A stretch of DNA of 64,000 nt from Cornus controversa (taxonomy: Eukaryota > Streptophyta > Magnoliopsida > Cornales > Cornaceae), in the NCBI GenBank assembly GCA_026545225.1, contig CM048845.1, forward strand, positions 102,420,033 through 102,484,032. The letters are read 5' to 3'. The notes under the pieces were generated by a model. That model made no database searches. It had not been told where the DNA came from and saw only the letters and a program-made list of their open reading frames with translations. The position numbers and the translations under genes were made by a program. Position 1 is the first letter of the stretch. Each line of letters starts with the position of its first letter. Positions 46,991-59,702 of this stretch are shown piece after piece.

Positions 46991-48403
46991 GCCAGGGACG
47001 AGAATGCATGTACATTTGTGTGTAAAAATGTCCTTTGAAACTACAAATTTCATCTCAAAAATGCGAATTTACTAATTAGGAATATATATATATATATATA
47101 TAAAGGAAGCTGATATTGGCACTCCACCAATATCCTCTACCACTCCACTCTCATTCTTTTTTAAAGTAAAATTATAAAAATGGTCCTATGTTATACCATA
47201 TTTGATTCTTATATTTTTAATACTCTAATTGCCTTTCTAAATCATGACTCAATTTTAATTCTATTTTATCTTTCTTAAAAAAAAAAGTTTTTTCAACTAC
47301 ATCCTTGTTATCCCAAGTAATTTGTATTGATTTTGTTATCCCAAAAAGAATCCAAAATTTGAAATATTATCTTTTTACTCATTAAACGTGTAGTTTATTT
47401 TTCATATAAAATAACATAAGTTAAAAATTAGAAACATACCATCAATTTATGAACAAACAACAGAAAGGAAGGGGGGAAATGAAAAGCAAAAACATCATAT
47501 TAAATTTTTTTTTGAAATTTTGGTGCAAATGCTCATTTCCTTTTCTAAATTAAGACAACTACAATTGAAAAATAATTTCATAGAGTCATGTCTTTCTCTT
47601 TTCATCTTTTAATTTTTAAAAGTTCCCTATTAAAATAAAAAAGCTTTCCTTTAGTTTCCTTAAAGAACTATATATCATAATTTTTATTTAAGTAAAATTA
47701 AACTTTCTTTTCATTTTAAATACAATTAATTTTTTCCTAAATAGGTTTTATTTATTGATATAATGTTTGTTTCCAACTCAAATAATTTTTTAATATTTCT
47801 CTAGGTAATATATTACTAATAACTTCTTCCCAACTTATCTAATCATGTCACTTTTATTATCCTAATCACATGCATTTGATCGATACTGTCTAAATTATTA
47901 TATTGAATATTAAACTTTATAATTTCTAAAATAAAGATTCAACAAAAATAAATAATATTTTTAAAATCAAGTCAAACAATATAGTCTAAGAATAAAGTAA
48001 AAAAAAAAAAAAATACATTACTAAGAAAATTAGGGTTGAGTGATTCATAGATTTCTGAAATCTCTTCAATACTGTCCGTCTTAATAATTTCAATAACTTC
48101 CTCTAACTTATATATTGAGGAGAGAGGGAACGTGAGAGAAAAGAAATATTTTTACACCAAAAAAGAGATGAAACATGAGAGAGAAGTTGCAATTTAGAGT
48201 CAAGAATTTTAATCTTCTCAAATAATGGCAATTAGAGAATTAAAAGTATAAAAATTAAAGATTGTATAATAGATGAACACTTTTATAATTTTATTTAAAA
48301 TAAAAAAAATAAAAATAAAATGTCAAAAGATATGAAGTGCGAGTAACAGCTTCCATATATAAATACAATGTGCGGACAGATGTGTTAACTAATAACTACC
48401 GTA
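46991..48403. other. AT-rich spacer left of the giant palindrome
   Basis: Very AT-rich, without coding exons. A short (TA)n run is at about 47085-47103 and poly-A at about 47999-48013. No structure beyond that is supportable. Confidence 0.45.
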
Positions 48404-48506
48404 ACATTCTAATGTATTGTGTCATTGATTAGCTGTTGGACATTCATCATTTGAAGCAACCATATGATATGATTCCTAATAACCATCCAATCACAACCCT
48501 TCACAG
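48404..48506 (+). repeat. Left member of a ~100-bp direct repeat flanking the palindrome
   Basis: Runs from ACATTCTAATGTATTGTGTC to CCATCCAATCACAACCCTTC. It matches 55721-55826 in the same orientation at about nine of ten positions by eye. It ends about 11 bp before the palindrome. Confidence 0.8.
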
Positions 48507-49239
48507 TACCACCACATGTGGACTGGGATCCTCTGTCGTAACGGGTCTTCCGTTCGGCTTGTTTTGCTTCTGTTATCCTTCTTTTATATTATATTAATAA
48601 AATATTTATATCTCAATTTGCTAAAGTTATATATTCGTATCTTATATATATATATATATATATATACATGATTTTCATTTTTTTCCTTTTCACTTAAAAG
48701 TTCATTACTTTTACTACAAATAATATTTTTTGATGAAACTAATTTTTTTAAATAAAATATTCCGAGAGCTTCACTTTGAGTATAACTTAGGCTATATTTT
48801 AATTTAAGACAAAAAAATTATTATTTTTTCAATTCATTTTTACACACTTAAAGTATTTTTTTACAACTTTAAATTCATTTTACACACAATTAAAATGTTT
48901 CTTCACACACTTAAAACATATACATTTTAATGTTTTTTTAAAAATGTTTATAAAAAAAATTGAGCTTAAATGTTTCTAAAAACATAGAAAATTATTTATT
49001 TTCAGTGGATGAAATTATTGCAGGTGTGTGAAAAAATACTTTAAATATGTAGAAGTGTATTTTAAATGTGTGAAAACTGATTCTCAGTGTGTGTAAGTGA
49101 GGCTTAAAAATATAAACATCAACAACTATAATTTATTTGAGTAAATAAGTACAATCGAAAAAGCATATTAATATCAAATTGATTTGACTTTCACATTGAT
49201 AATTCAAATGTCCATACACTTAAAATAATTTTCCACGCA

Positions 49240-52226
49240 TTCAAAGCAAATATTTTTTTATGTTTTTTCTTTCAAATTTGTTTAGCAACTTTTAGGCATA
49301 TTTGAAAGATATTTTTGCACAAATAAATCATAAAAATTTATATTCACATATTTAAGTCTCATTTCCACTCACTTTCCACACACTTAAAGACCATTTTTCA
49401 CACATTTAAAGTACTTTTATATACACTTAAAGTAATTTTTCACGCACTAAAAACAAATATTTTTTTCTAATTTTTTTATCAACCTTTAGGCATATTTGAA
49501 TGATGTTTTTGCACAAATAAATCATAAAAATTTATATTCACATTTTTTAATCTCATTTTTACTCACCTTCCACGCATTTAAATTATTTTTCCTCACACTT
49601 AAAAGAAAAAAAAAAATTATGCTTTTTTTGTCCAATTTTTTTAGCAACTTTTAGACATATTTGAAGAATGTTTTTGCAGAAAAAAAAATCATCAAAATTT
49701 ATATTTATATTTTTTAGTCTCATTTTTATTCACTTCCCACATATTTAAAGTACTTTTCCACACATTTAAAATACTTTTCCACACACTTAAAATAAATATT
49801 TTTTTATGTTTTTTCTTTCTAATTTTTTTTAGAAACTTCTAGGCATATTTGAATAATGTTTTTGCACAAATGAATCAAAAAAAATTATATTCACATTTTT
49901 TAGTATAATTTTTACTCACTTTCCACACATTTAAAAGCCATTTCCACACATTTAAAGCACATTTCCACACACTTAAAACAAATATTTTTTAAAGTTTTTT
50001 TTCTTTCCAATTTTTTAAGTAACTTTTAGGCATTCAATGATGTTTTTGCACAAAAAAATCATTAAACTTTATATTAACATTTTATAGTATCATTTTTATT
50101 CACTTTTCACACGTTTAAAGGCCATTTTCACACATTTAAAGTATTTTTCCACACACTTAAAACAAATATTTTTTAGTGTTTTTTCTTTCCAATTTTTTAA
50201 TCAACTTTTAGGTATATTTGAATGATGTTTTTGCACAAATAAATTATAAAAATTTATACTAAAATTTTAAATTTTCATTTTTATTCACTTTACACACATT
50301 TAAAGGTCATTTCTACACATTTAAAGTACTTTTCCACACACTCAAAACAAATATTTTTTAATGTTTTTCTATCCAATTTTTTTAGCAACTTTTAGGCATA
50401 TTTGAAGAATGTTTTTGCACAAATAAGTCATAAAAATTTATATTCACATTTTTTAGTTTCATTTATTCTCAGTTTCCACACACTTAAAAGCACTTTCCCA
50501 CACATTTAAAACACTTTCCACACATTTAAAGCACACTTATACACACACTTAAAACAAATAATTTTTTATGTTTTTTCTTTTCAATTTTTTTTAGCAACTT
50601 TTAGGCATATTGGAAGAATTTTTTTGCACAAGTAAATCATAAAAAATTATATTTGAATTTTTTAGTTTCATTTTTTCTCATTTTCCACGCATTTAAACCA
50701 CTTTTTCACACATTTGAAGCACTTTCCACACATTTAAAGTACTTTTCTACACTTAAAATAATTATTTTTTTATATTTTTCTTTCCAATTTTTTTTTAGCA
50801 ACTTTTAGACATATTTGAAGGATTTATTTTGCACAAATATGACACAAAAATTTATATTCACAGTTTTTAGTTTCATTTTTTCTCACTTTCCACACACTTA
50901 AAGCACTTTTCCACACACCTAAAACAATTATTTTTTTATGTTTTTTCTTTCCAATTTTTTAAGCCACTTTTAGGCATATTTGAATGATGTTTTTGCACAA
51001 ATAAGTCATAAAAAATTATATTCACATTTTTTAGTTTCATTTTTTCTAACTTTCCACACATTTTTAGCACTTTTCCACACATTGAGAGCACTTTCAACAC
51101 ATTTAAAGTATTTTTCCACACACTTAGAACAAAAAAATATATATTTTTTCTTTCCAATTTTTTTAGCAACTTTTAGGTATATTTGAAGGATGTTTTTGCA
51201 CAAATATGACATAAAAATTTATATTCACATTTTTTAGTTTCATTTTTTCTCACTTTTCACTCACTTAAAGCACTTTCCCACACATTTAAAGCACTTTCCA
51301 CACATATAAAGTACTTTTCCAAACACTTAAAACAATTTTTTTTTTTATGTTTTTTCTTTCCAAATTTTTAGCAACTTTTAGGCATATTGGAAGAATGTTT
51401 TTGCACAAGTAAATCATAAAAAATTATATTCACATTTTTTAATATCATTTTTTCTCACTTTCCACACACTTAAAGCACTTTTCTACACACTTAAAACAAT
51501 TATTTTTTTATGTTTTTTATTTCCAATTTTTAGGCATATTTGAATGATGTTTTTGCACAACTAAGTCATAAAAAATTATAGTCACGTTTTTTAATTTAAT
51601 TTTTTCTCACTTTCCACACACTTAAAGCACTTTTCGACAAATTTAAAGCAATTTCCACACAAATAAAGTACTCTTCCAAAAACTTAAAATAATTATTTTT
51701 TTTATGTTTTTTCTTTTCAATTTTTTAAGCATCTTTTAGGCATATTTGAAGGATGTTTTTGAACTAATAAGTCATAAAAATTTATATTCAAATTTTTAAT
51801 TTCATTTTTTCTCACTTTTCACACACTTAAAGCACTTTTTCACATATTTAAAGCAATTTCCGCACATATAAAGTACTTTTCCACACACTTAAAACAAATA
51901 TTTTTTTATGTTTTTTCTTTCCAATTTTTTTAGCAACTTTTAGGCATATTGGAAGGATGTTTTTGCATAAGTAAACCATAAAAAATTATATTCATATTTT
52001 TTAGTTTCATTTTTTTCTCACTTTTCACACATTTAAAATATTTTTTCAAACATTTAAAGTAATTTCCACACATTTAAAGTACATTTCCACAAACTGAAAA
52101 GAAATATTTTTTATTCTTTTTCTTTAAAAGAAATAATTTTTTTCTTTTTCTTTTCAATTTTTAATAACTTTTAGGCATATTTGAAGGATGTTTTTGCACG
52201 AATAAATAATAAAAATTTATATTCAC
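49240..52226 (+). repeat. Tandem array, left arm: about 16 units of ~190 bp
   Basis: The word GCAACTTTTAGGCATATTTG (with variants) recurs near 49284, 49481, 49644, 49832, 50020, 50201, 50385, 50594, 50798, 50963, 51164, 51370, 51525, 51730, 51933 and 52164. Each unit also holds two to four copies of a shorter motif of 20-22 bp, TTCCACACATTTAAAGCACT, then a T-rich tract, then TTTTTGCACAAATAAATCAT and a TTTATATTCACATTTTTTAG run. Open frames crossing the array are by-products of its base bias and are not genes. Confidence 0.92.
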
Positions 52227-52228
52227 AT

Positions 52229-54885
52229 AAAAAAAATTGCTAAAAGTTGTTAAAAAAATTGAAAATAAAAAACATAAAAAAAATAATCTTTTATGATTTA
52301 CTTGTGCAAAAACATCTTTCCAATATGCCTAAAAGATGCTAAAAATTTGGAAAGAAAAAATATAAAAATATAATTATTTTAAGTGTTTGGAAAAGTACTT
52401 TATTTGCCTGGAAAGTGCTTTAAATGTGTGGAAAAGTGCTTTAAGTGAGTGAAAAGTGAAAAAAAATGAAACTAAAAAATGTGAATATAAAGTTTTATAT
52501 CATATTTGTGCACAAACATCCTCAATATATGCCTAAAAGTTGCTAAAAAAATTGGAAAAAAAAACATAAAAAAATAATTGTTTTAAGTGTGTGGAAAAGT
52601 ACTTTAAATGTGTGGAAAGTGAGAAAAAAGGAAATTAAAAAATGTGAATATAATTTTTTATGATTTACTTGTGCAAAAACGTCCTTCTAATATACCTAAA
52701 AGTTGTTAAAAATATTGGAAAGAAAAAACATAAAAAAATATTTGTTTTAAGTGTGGATAAGTACTTTAAATGTGTGAAAAGTGCTTTAAATGTGTGGAAA
52801 AATGCTTTAAGGGTGTGGAAAGTGAGAAAAAATGAAACTAAAAAATGTGAATATTAATTTTTATGACTTATTTGTGCAAAAACACACTTCAAATATGCCT
52901 AAAAGTTGCTAAAAAAATTGGAAAGAAAAAACATAAAAAAATAATTATTTTAAGTGTGTGGAAAAGTACTTTAGATGTGTGAAAAATGTTTAAAATATGT
53001 AGAAAAGTGCTTTAAGTATGTTAAAAGTGAGAAAAAATTAAATTAAAAAATGTTAATATAAATTTTTATGACTTATTTGTGCAAAAACATCATTCAAATA
53101 TGCCTAAAAGTTGCTAAAAATTTTGGGAAGAAAAAACATAAAAAAATAATTATTTTAAGTGTGGAAAAGTACTTTATATGTGTGGAAAGTGCTTTAAATG
53201 TGTGAAAAAGTGCTTTAAGTGTGTGGAAAGTGAGAAAAAATGAAACTAAACAATGTGAATATAAATTTTTATGACATATTTGTGCAAAAACATTATTCAA
53301 ATATGCCTAAAAGTTGTTAAAAAAATTAGAAAGAAAAAATATAAATAAATAATTGATTTAAGTGTGTGGAAAAGTATTTTAAATGTGTGAAAAATGCTTT
53401 AAATTTGTGAAAAAGTGGTTTAAATGTGTGGAAAGTGAGAAAAAACGAAATTTAAAAATGTGAATATAATTTTTTATGATTTACTTGTGCAAAAACATCC
53501 TTCTAATATGCCTAAAAGTTGCTAAAAGAATTGGAAAGAAAAAACATAAAAAAAATTTGTTTTAAGTGTGTGTATAAGTACTTTAAATGTGTGAAAAGTG
53601 CTTTAAATGTGTAGAAAAGTGTTTTAAGTGTGTGAAAAGTGAGAAAAAATGAAACTAAAACATGTGAGTATAAATTTTTATGACTTTATTTGTGCAAAAA
53701 CATCCTTCAAATATGCCTAAAAGTTGCTAAAAAATTAGAAAGAAAAAATATTTGTTTTAAGTGTGTGAAAAAGTACTTTGAAGTATGGAATTGGCCTTTA
53801 AATGTGTGGAAAGTGAATAAAAATGATATTATAAAATGTTAATATAAATTTTTATGATTTATTTGTGTAAAAAGATCCTTTAAATATGTCTAAAATTTGA
53901 TTAAAAATTTGGATAGAAAAAATACTAAAAAATATTTGTTTTAAGTGTGTGGAAAAGTGGTTTAAATGTGTGAAAATGACCTCTAAATGTGTGAAAAGTG
54001 AATAAAAATGATACTATAAAATATTAATATAAATTTTTATGATTTTTTTGTGCAAAAAAATCATTGAAATATGCCTAAAAGTTGCTTAAAAAATTGAAAA
54101 GAAAAAACATAAAAAAATATTTGTTTTAAGTGTGTGAAAATGGCTTTTAAATGTGTAGAAATTGAGTTAAAATTATAATAAAAAACGTGAATATAATTTT
54201 TTATGATTCATTTGTGCAAAAACATTCTCTAATATTTCTAGAAGTATCTAAAAAAATTGGAAAGAAAAAACATAAAAAAATATTTGTTTTAAGTGTGTGG
54301 AAAAACATTTTAAATGTGTGGAAAAGTACTTTATATGTGTGAAAAGTGGATAAAAATGAGACTAAAAAATATAAATATAAATTTTTATGATTTTTTTATG
54401 CAAAAACATCCTTCAAATATACTTAAAAGTTGCTAAAAATATTGGAAAGAAAAAGCATAAAAAAATATTTCTTTTTAGTGTGTGAAAAAGTACTTCAAAT
54501 GTATGGAAAAGTACCTTAAATGTGTGAAAAGTGAGTAAAAACGAGATTAAAAAATGTGAATATAAATTTTATGATTTATTTGTGCAAAAACATCATTCAA
54601 ATATGCCTAAAAGTTGTTAAAAAATTGAAAAAAATATTTGTTTTTAGTGTGTGAAAAACTACTTTAAGTGTGTATAAAAGTACTTTAAATGTGTGAAAAT
54701 AGCCTTTAAGTGTGTGGAAAAGTGAGTGAAAATGAGATTTAAAAATGTGAATATAATTTTTTTTGATTTTTTTGTGCAAAAACATTTTTCAAATATGCCT
54801 AAAAGTTGGTAAACAAATTTGAAAGAAAAAACATAAAAATATATTTGTTTTGAGTGCGTGGAAAATTATTTTAAGTATGTGGACA
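52229..54885 (-). repeat. Tandem array, right arm: about 14 units, inverted
   Basis: The same unit as in the left arm but reverse-complemented. The word CAAATATGCCTAAAAGTTGC recurs near 52325, 52528, 52690, 52893, 53100, 53305, 53508, 53718, 53887, 54071, 54235, 54418, 54605 and 54797. The 20-22-bp submotif reads AGTGCTTTAAATGTGTGGAA. Unit number and lengths differ from the left arm, so the arms have drifted since the inversion arose. Confidence 0.92.
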
Positions 54886-55720
54886 TCTATGTTATCAATG
54901 TGAAAGTCAAATCAATTTGATATTAATATGTTTTTTCGATTGTACTTATTTACACAAATAAATTTTAGCAGTTGATGTATACATTTTGAAGCCTCACTTA
55001 CACGCATTGAGAATCACTTTCCACACATTTAAAGTACTCTTTTATATATTTAAAGTATTTTTTCACACACCTGCAATAATTTCCAACCACTGAAAATAAA
55101 TAATTTTTAATATTTTTTCCCCTTTTTTTAGAAACATTTAAGCTCAATTTTTTTTATAAACATTTTAAAAAAACATTAAAATTTATATTTTTCAAGTGCG
55201 TGAAGAAAATTTTAATTGTGTGTAAAATAAATTTAAAGTTATAAAAAATTACTTTAAGTGTGTAGACATGAATTGGAAAAATAATAATTTTTTTTGTCTT
55301 AAATTAAAATATAGCCTAAGTTATACTCAAATTGAAGCTCTCAAAATATCCTATTTAACAAAATTAGTTTCATCAAAAAAATATTATTTGTAGTAAAAGT
55401 CATGGACTTTTAAGTGAAAAGGAAAAAAAATGAAAATCTCACACACATATATATATATATATATATATTGAAGGTACGAATATATAACTTTGGCAAACTG
55501 AGACATAAATATTATATTAATATAATATAAGAGAAGGATAACAGAAGCAAAACAAGCCAAACGGAAGCTGACTAATTTTTTTTTTTAAAACTATGCCAAA
55601 CGCAGTCGTTTTCCTCTACTGCACGGGTATAGCACGACCCGTTACGGCAGAGGATCCCAGTCCACTACAAACAAACCATCCAATCTCACTTGAGCCCTAT
55701 CTCTGTGTATGACACGAGGG

Positions 55721-55826
55721 ACGTTCTAATGTATTGTGTCATTAATTAGCCGTTGCTCCATTCATCATTTGAAACAACCATATCATATGATTTCAAATGA
55801 CCATCCAATCACACCCACTTCACAAA
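55721..55826 (+). repeat. Right member of the ~100-bp direct repeat
   Basis: ACGTTCTAATGTATTGTGTC to CCATCCAATCACACCCACTT, matching 48404-48506. Between the palindrome end and this copy (55666-55720) lies a further partial copy starting CCATCCAATCTCAC and ending CTATCTCTGTGTATGACACG. Its counterpart recurs at about 55900-55925 (CTCTATCTCTGTATATATAA). This suggests a locally duplicated target region. Confidence 0.78.
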
Positions 55827-56719
55827 CAGCAAATCCAGAAAATATATCTCATTAACAATAATGAATATACAAACAAAACCTCTTATCTATCTCTCTCGAG
55901 CTCTATCTCTGTATATATAACACGAGTGATGCCACTTCTAAATGACTAGCAGTCTAGCACATTTTCTATCAGATGTCATTACCATATCTAATACCCACTT
56001 TCTTGTTGATATGTTTATTTTCAAAATTAAAGTTTTCTTCTCTAACAAATTATTTATAGTCATACAAATACCTTTTTGGAAACAAAAATTACATATACCA
56101 TTTATTGGAAGAATTAGAAAAATTAAGAAATCAAATCCAAAATCACTTTTTTTTATTATTAGGATAAATTATATTGACACCCTTTAAGATTAACAATAGA
56201 CATTATATTTGAAAAAATAGACAAAAATACTCTTTATCAGTGTTAGTGTCAGAAATGCAATAATAAAATGTCATATTTGTCTCTCTTTTTTTTAATTTTT
56301 TGTATGTGTAATTATTTTTTCTAGCAGCGCCATTTTGAAAATTTTGATTAGCCAATTTGAGTCTTATGTTCCGGTTCATAAGAAGGAAGAAAGAAGAATG
56401 GAGCAAAGATAGGAAGGTTCCAGGGAGGGAAAGGAATAGAGGATGAATGTGTCATCATCCTTCCTATCCCACAAATTTTAATCTCTCCAAAAATGGACAG
56501 AAGGGAGGAAGAAAGAGAAGCAAAACTATTATATAAATTGTAATTTGACAATTTTGAGGGTATACTGGTAATAAAAATTATAAAATATCTCATTTCATTC
56601 CTTCTAATCAAACAAAAAAAAGTGTCACTACGTCCATCATTTTTACCGTCCCTTCCACTTTACCAAACAAAAGTGAGTAAAACACTCTTTCTTCCTTAAG
56701 AATGCATCATCCTTCTCTC
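55827..56719. other. Intergenic, no gene seen
   Basis: AT-rich, no supportable exon. Nothing distinctive apart from A/G-rich stretches. Confidence 0.45.
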
Positions 56720-56727
56720 CCTTCTCT

Positions 56728-57600
56728 TAGGGGCGGCTCAACGTAATTTGAGGTCTAAGGCGAAAAATATAAAAGTGACCCTTTAACATGAAATATTTTA
56801 ATATCAAATATTAGTTAAATAATGTTTATATAAAAATTTATTCTTATTGAAATTATTATATTTAATTTTTTACTAAGAAATCTTTTAATTTTTAACGATA
56901 TTTTTCAGATGCATAGATATTTGTGGGAATATAATATGATTTTTGAATAAGATTTTCATTTTTTATATTTGGTTCACTTTCTTTCATTCTTTTTTTTATG
57001 TTATTCGCCAAGAATATTCTTATCACACATTTGATTATCATTATGAATCTAAGTCGCTACTATATTTATCTTTTATTATTGTATTATCTTCTAGTAATTC
57101 TTTTAGATGACTTGGTTGTTCATTTATTGATTTTTCACCTAAATTTCTTGTTATTTTACTATTAATTATAACAAAAAATTGTTATAATGAGAGAAGAGAA
57201 AACATGAGGAATAGGAGAAAAAAGATAAAAATTAATAGGAGAAGATGGAAAGTTTTATAATTCATAATTTTTACCATTATACATTAAGTATATATTCAAC
57301 AATTCATAAAAAAAACGTGAAATGAGGAGCAACAGAGAAAAAAAGAGAGGAAGGTTTTAAGATAAGGTTAGAAATTAGAAGTTTTTGAATGAATTAAATT
57401 ATTTGGGCCTATTATTAAATTTTTGCCATTGGTTGAGGCCTATCACTAAAAGGATACAAAAATTTTAGGAAGTTTAATAATATTAGAAAATAAAAATTTT
57501 AAGAACTCTTCTTAAGGAAATAAAATAATTTGGAGGCATTTTATTGGCTAGGACCTTAGGCGATTACAGCCTAAGTCGCCTAAGGGTTGAGTCGGCCCTG
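56728..57600. mobile_element. hAT-type MITE, 873 bp
   Basis: The left end is TAGGGGCGGCTCAACG; the right end, reverse-complemented, is CAGGGCCGACTCAACC. Both are followed inwards by words with CTAAGGCG/CTTAGGCG. Flanks CCTTCTCT (56720-56727) and CCTTCTCC (57601-57608) fit an 8-bp target duplication with one change. The interior is AT-rich and non-coding. This terminal type, with GGGGCCTAAGGCGAAA-like inner sequence, is common in plants. Confidence 0.75.
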
Positions 57601-57679
57601 CCTTCTCCCATTCATCCATTTTTTCATCATTCTTACCAAATGGAGCATTAAGAAATAAAAATAACATTTATCTCGCATG

Positions 57680-57880
57680 TAGGGGTGGCAACGAGACATG
57701 TATGGGGAGGGTTTTGCTAAACCCTACCCCACCCCGTTTAAAATAATCCTACCATTTCCGTTTAGAACCCAGGGCGAACTTTTGAAAACAATAACATTCC
57801 CACCTCGGTGAGATAATTAGTACCCCGTCCCCAGCCTACCCCGATAAGAGTGCATATTTTACGTAACAAGTACACTACCA
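57680..57880. mobile_element. hAT-like MITE end fragment
   Basis: TAGGGGTGGCAACGAGACATG followed by GGGGAGGGTTT and CCCTACCCCACCCCG is the typical left end of a G/C-tract hAT MITE. The matching right end is not found. It is followed by a poly-A run (57901-57920) and a (CAA)n tract. Confidence 0.45.
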
Positions 57881-58357
57881 AATATGGTGCTCAGTGCTTA
57901 TAAAAAAAAAAAAAAAAAAAACAACAACAACAACAGAACAGATGATGCTCAAATCTATAAACACGTAACCAAAAATGGTGTTTAATGCTCTAGTCTCGAC
58001 GAAGAGAGAGAGAAATAAAGGGGGGGGGGGGAGAAAGAGATAGAAATAGAGAAAAATAAACGGATGGAGAGAAAAGGTCGGTCATGGAAGGTTGTTAACT
58101 CTTATAGTCAGATCGTGGCCCTCTTAAATGTCAGAGATCGAGGCAGAGCGAGGTTGAGGGAGACTGGTGGTGATAAGGGCTGAGGTGAAGAGTGCTTAGA
58201 GGATCGTGAAGCAGTGAGTTTGGAAGGAACCTAACAGATCTTATCTATATATGTGGGGTATTTTTTTTAATTGTTTAGAAGAGTAAAGGGTATTAAATTA
58301 TTAATGTAATAATATAAATACACACACACATTATCGAGGTGGGGCAAGTTTAACTTT
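57881..58357. other. Low-complexity spacer
   Basis: Poly-A, a G run near 58021-58031 within an A/G-rich tract, and (CA)n near 58320. No gene. Confidence 0.5.
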
Positions 58358-59690
58358 TGAGTAGCGCAGTGCAGAAGCGGTTATGAAATCTTGATTAAAA
58401 CTTAAAGGGGTGATTAGGTTTATTTGCTCCTTTGCTTAAATTTTCTAATTGATTCAATTTTAAGTCCAATTAAAATTAACCAAACACATAAAATAAAGAA
58501 ATAAAATAAAGTTCAAAATACACCCGATATACGTGAAAAATCAAAAACGAGAAAAAATCACAAGTGTGGCTATTGCCTTGGAAAACCAAATCCACTAGCG
58601 TTGAAGCAAAGTACAACAGACTCACACCCACTTCACTCTGCCAATAATTTGATGCAGAAGACCTTAAGCTTACTCTTGCAACTTTTCGTCCAATTGCTGC
58701 AGACTTCTAGCTAACGTCACAATCCGTGGAGAAGGGTAACTGGAAGAATACGAACACTCAACAAGTATTATGTCTTTTTCGTAGTGCGATATTCTTCTCC
58801 TTCCTCACCAACGAACAGTTGTAGAAGAAACTAAACGAACCAGTAATTTGATCAATAAGAAATCTGAAACGATTTTCGAACGATGGATCAAGCGAAGAGA
58901 GAGACACAACCTAAATCACTCATTGTATATATGTGTGTGCTCTCAAAGAAATATAAACAGAAAATTAATGAAAATTTTTTTGCTCTACAAATAATTTCAT
59001 GATCTCTCTCTAAAAATAATCTTTTTGATATATTTACAAATTATTATTAAAGAGAAAACATATAGGTTTATATAGATGGTAAGAACCCTAATTTTCCTTG
59101 AAAAATAAGTTAAAAAATCACATGAAAATGAATCCCAATGTTTTAGAAAAGTTCAGAGTTCAATCCCGGTCAAAATAGGAAGCTAGCAAAGCCAAAAAGC
59201 TAACACATCAGGCATGGACCAATCTAGGGCTTTCTTGGACTGGTCCACGACTCTTCCCTACAGGATTCAAAGTCTTGAGACTTCATGGACTGGTCTGAAA
59301 AATCCTTGGACCGATCCAACCTTGAACACTTTAAATTTTTGCCCGAAAACCCTAATTTTTTAAGGTCAGAACCTTCCGTTTTGAAAACTATGTGTTCCCA
59401 CCACTTTGCCTGAACTAAGTGACTCTCATAATTGATCAACGATGTCTACATGCAATTGAAACCACTTGAAAATTTCAAATGATCAAACTCTTGTTCAATA
59501 CATTAGTGCCTTCTTTCGAAGTTTCAAGTTTTATGCCTTTGAAGATCATTTGCATGTTTGGTGTATAACTTCATGTTTGCTCTCTATCTTCAATTACATG
59601 ATCAATTATAAGAATAGAATTGAAATATTATAACTCGATCATGTGAAGTTTTGACACCGATGATTGCCAATTATAAAGATATACATCACA
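58358..59690 (-). mobile_element. Copia-type 3' LTR (copy 2)
   Basis: About 1333 bp, plus-strand TGAGTAGCGCAG at one end and ATACATCACA at the other. It is homologous along its length to the LTR at 20925-22160. Immediately beyond its right end the minus strand reads AAATGGGGAGAT, a classic copia polypurine tract. This therefore is the 3' LTR of a minus-oriented element whose interior lies to the right. It carries GGACTGGTCC-type words at 59214-59320, as does copy 1. Confidence 0.82.
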
Positions 59691-59702
59691 ATCTCCCCAT
59701 TT
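59691..59702 (-). other. Polypurine tract of the copia element
   Basis: Minus strand AAATGGGGAGAT ends exactly at the LTR border. It is the expected primer for plus-strand synthesis and fixes the orientation. Confidence 0.75.

Larger units (their letters stand above)
48518..55665. repeat. 7.1-kb imperfect palindrome, foldback-type element
   Basis: The two ends are inverted copies: GTGGACTGGGATCCTCTG at 48518, and its complement ending at 55665. Inverted similarity runs through the whole arms. Outer 0.7 kb of each arm is single-copy: for example ATAACTTAGGCTATATTTTA at about 48783 is mirrored at about 55310, and TTGATTTGACTTTCACATTG at about 49179 is mirrored at about 54900. The inner parts are opposed tandem arrays meeting near 52228, with almost no spacer. 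The right arm has about 70 bp (roughly 55569-55636) missing from the left. No transposase or other gene is present. Foldback elements related to Mutator (such as Arabidopsis FARE) have this plan. A 12-bp AACCATCCAATC lies outside both ends (48481 and 55674) as a possible target duplication. Confidence 0.9.

Noticed and set aside
50936-54785. Lys/Phe-rich open frames in 50.9-54.8 kb that look alike
   Set aside because: They fall entirely within the AT-rich tandem arrays, are cut at array period length and repeat in mirror image. They are by-products of the repeat and not proteins.
49240-54885. CRISPR-like regular repeats
   Set aside because: The repeats are about 190 bp, diverged and without unique spacers, in a plant nuclear context with introns. 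This is a tandem array in a transposon-like palindrome.
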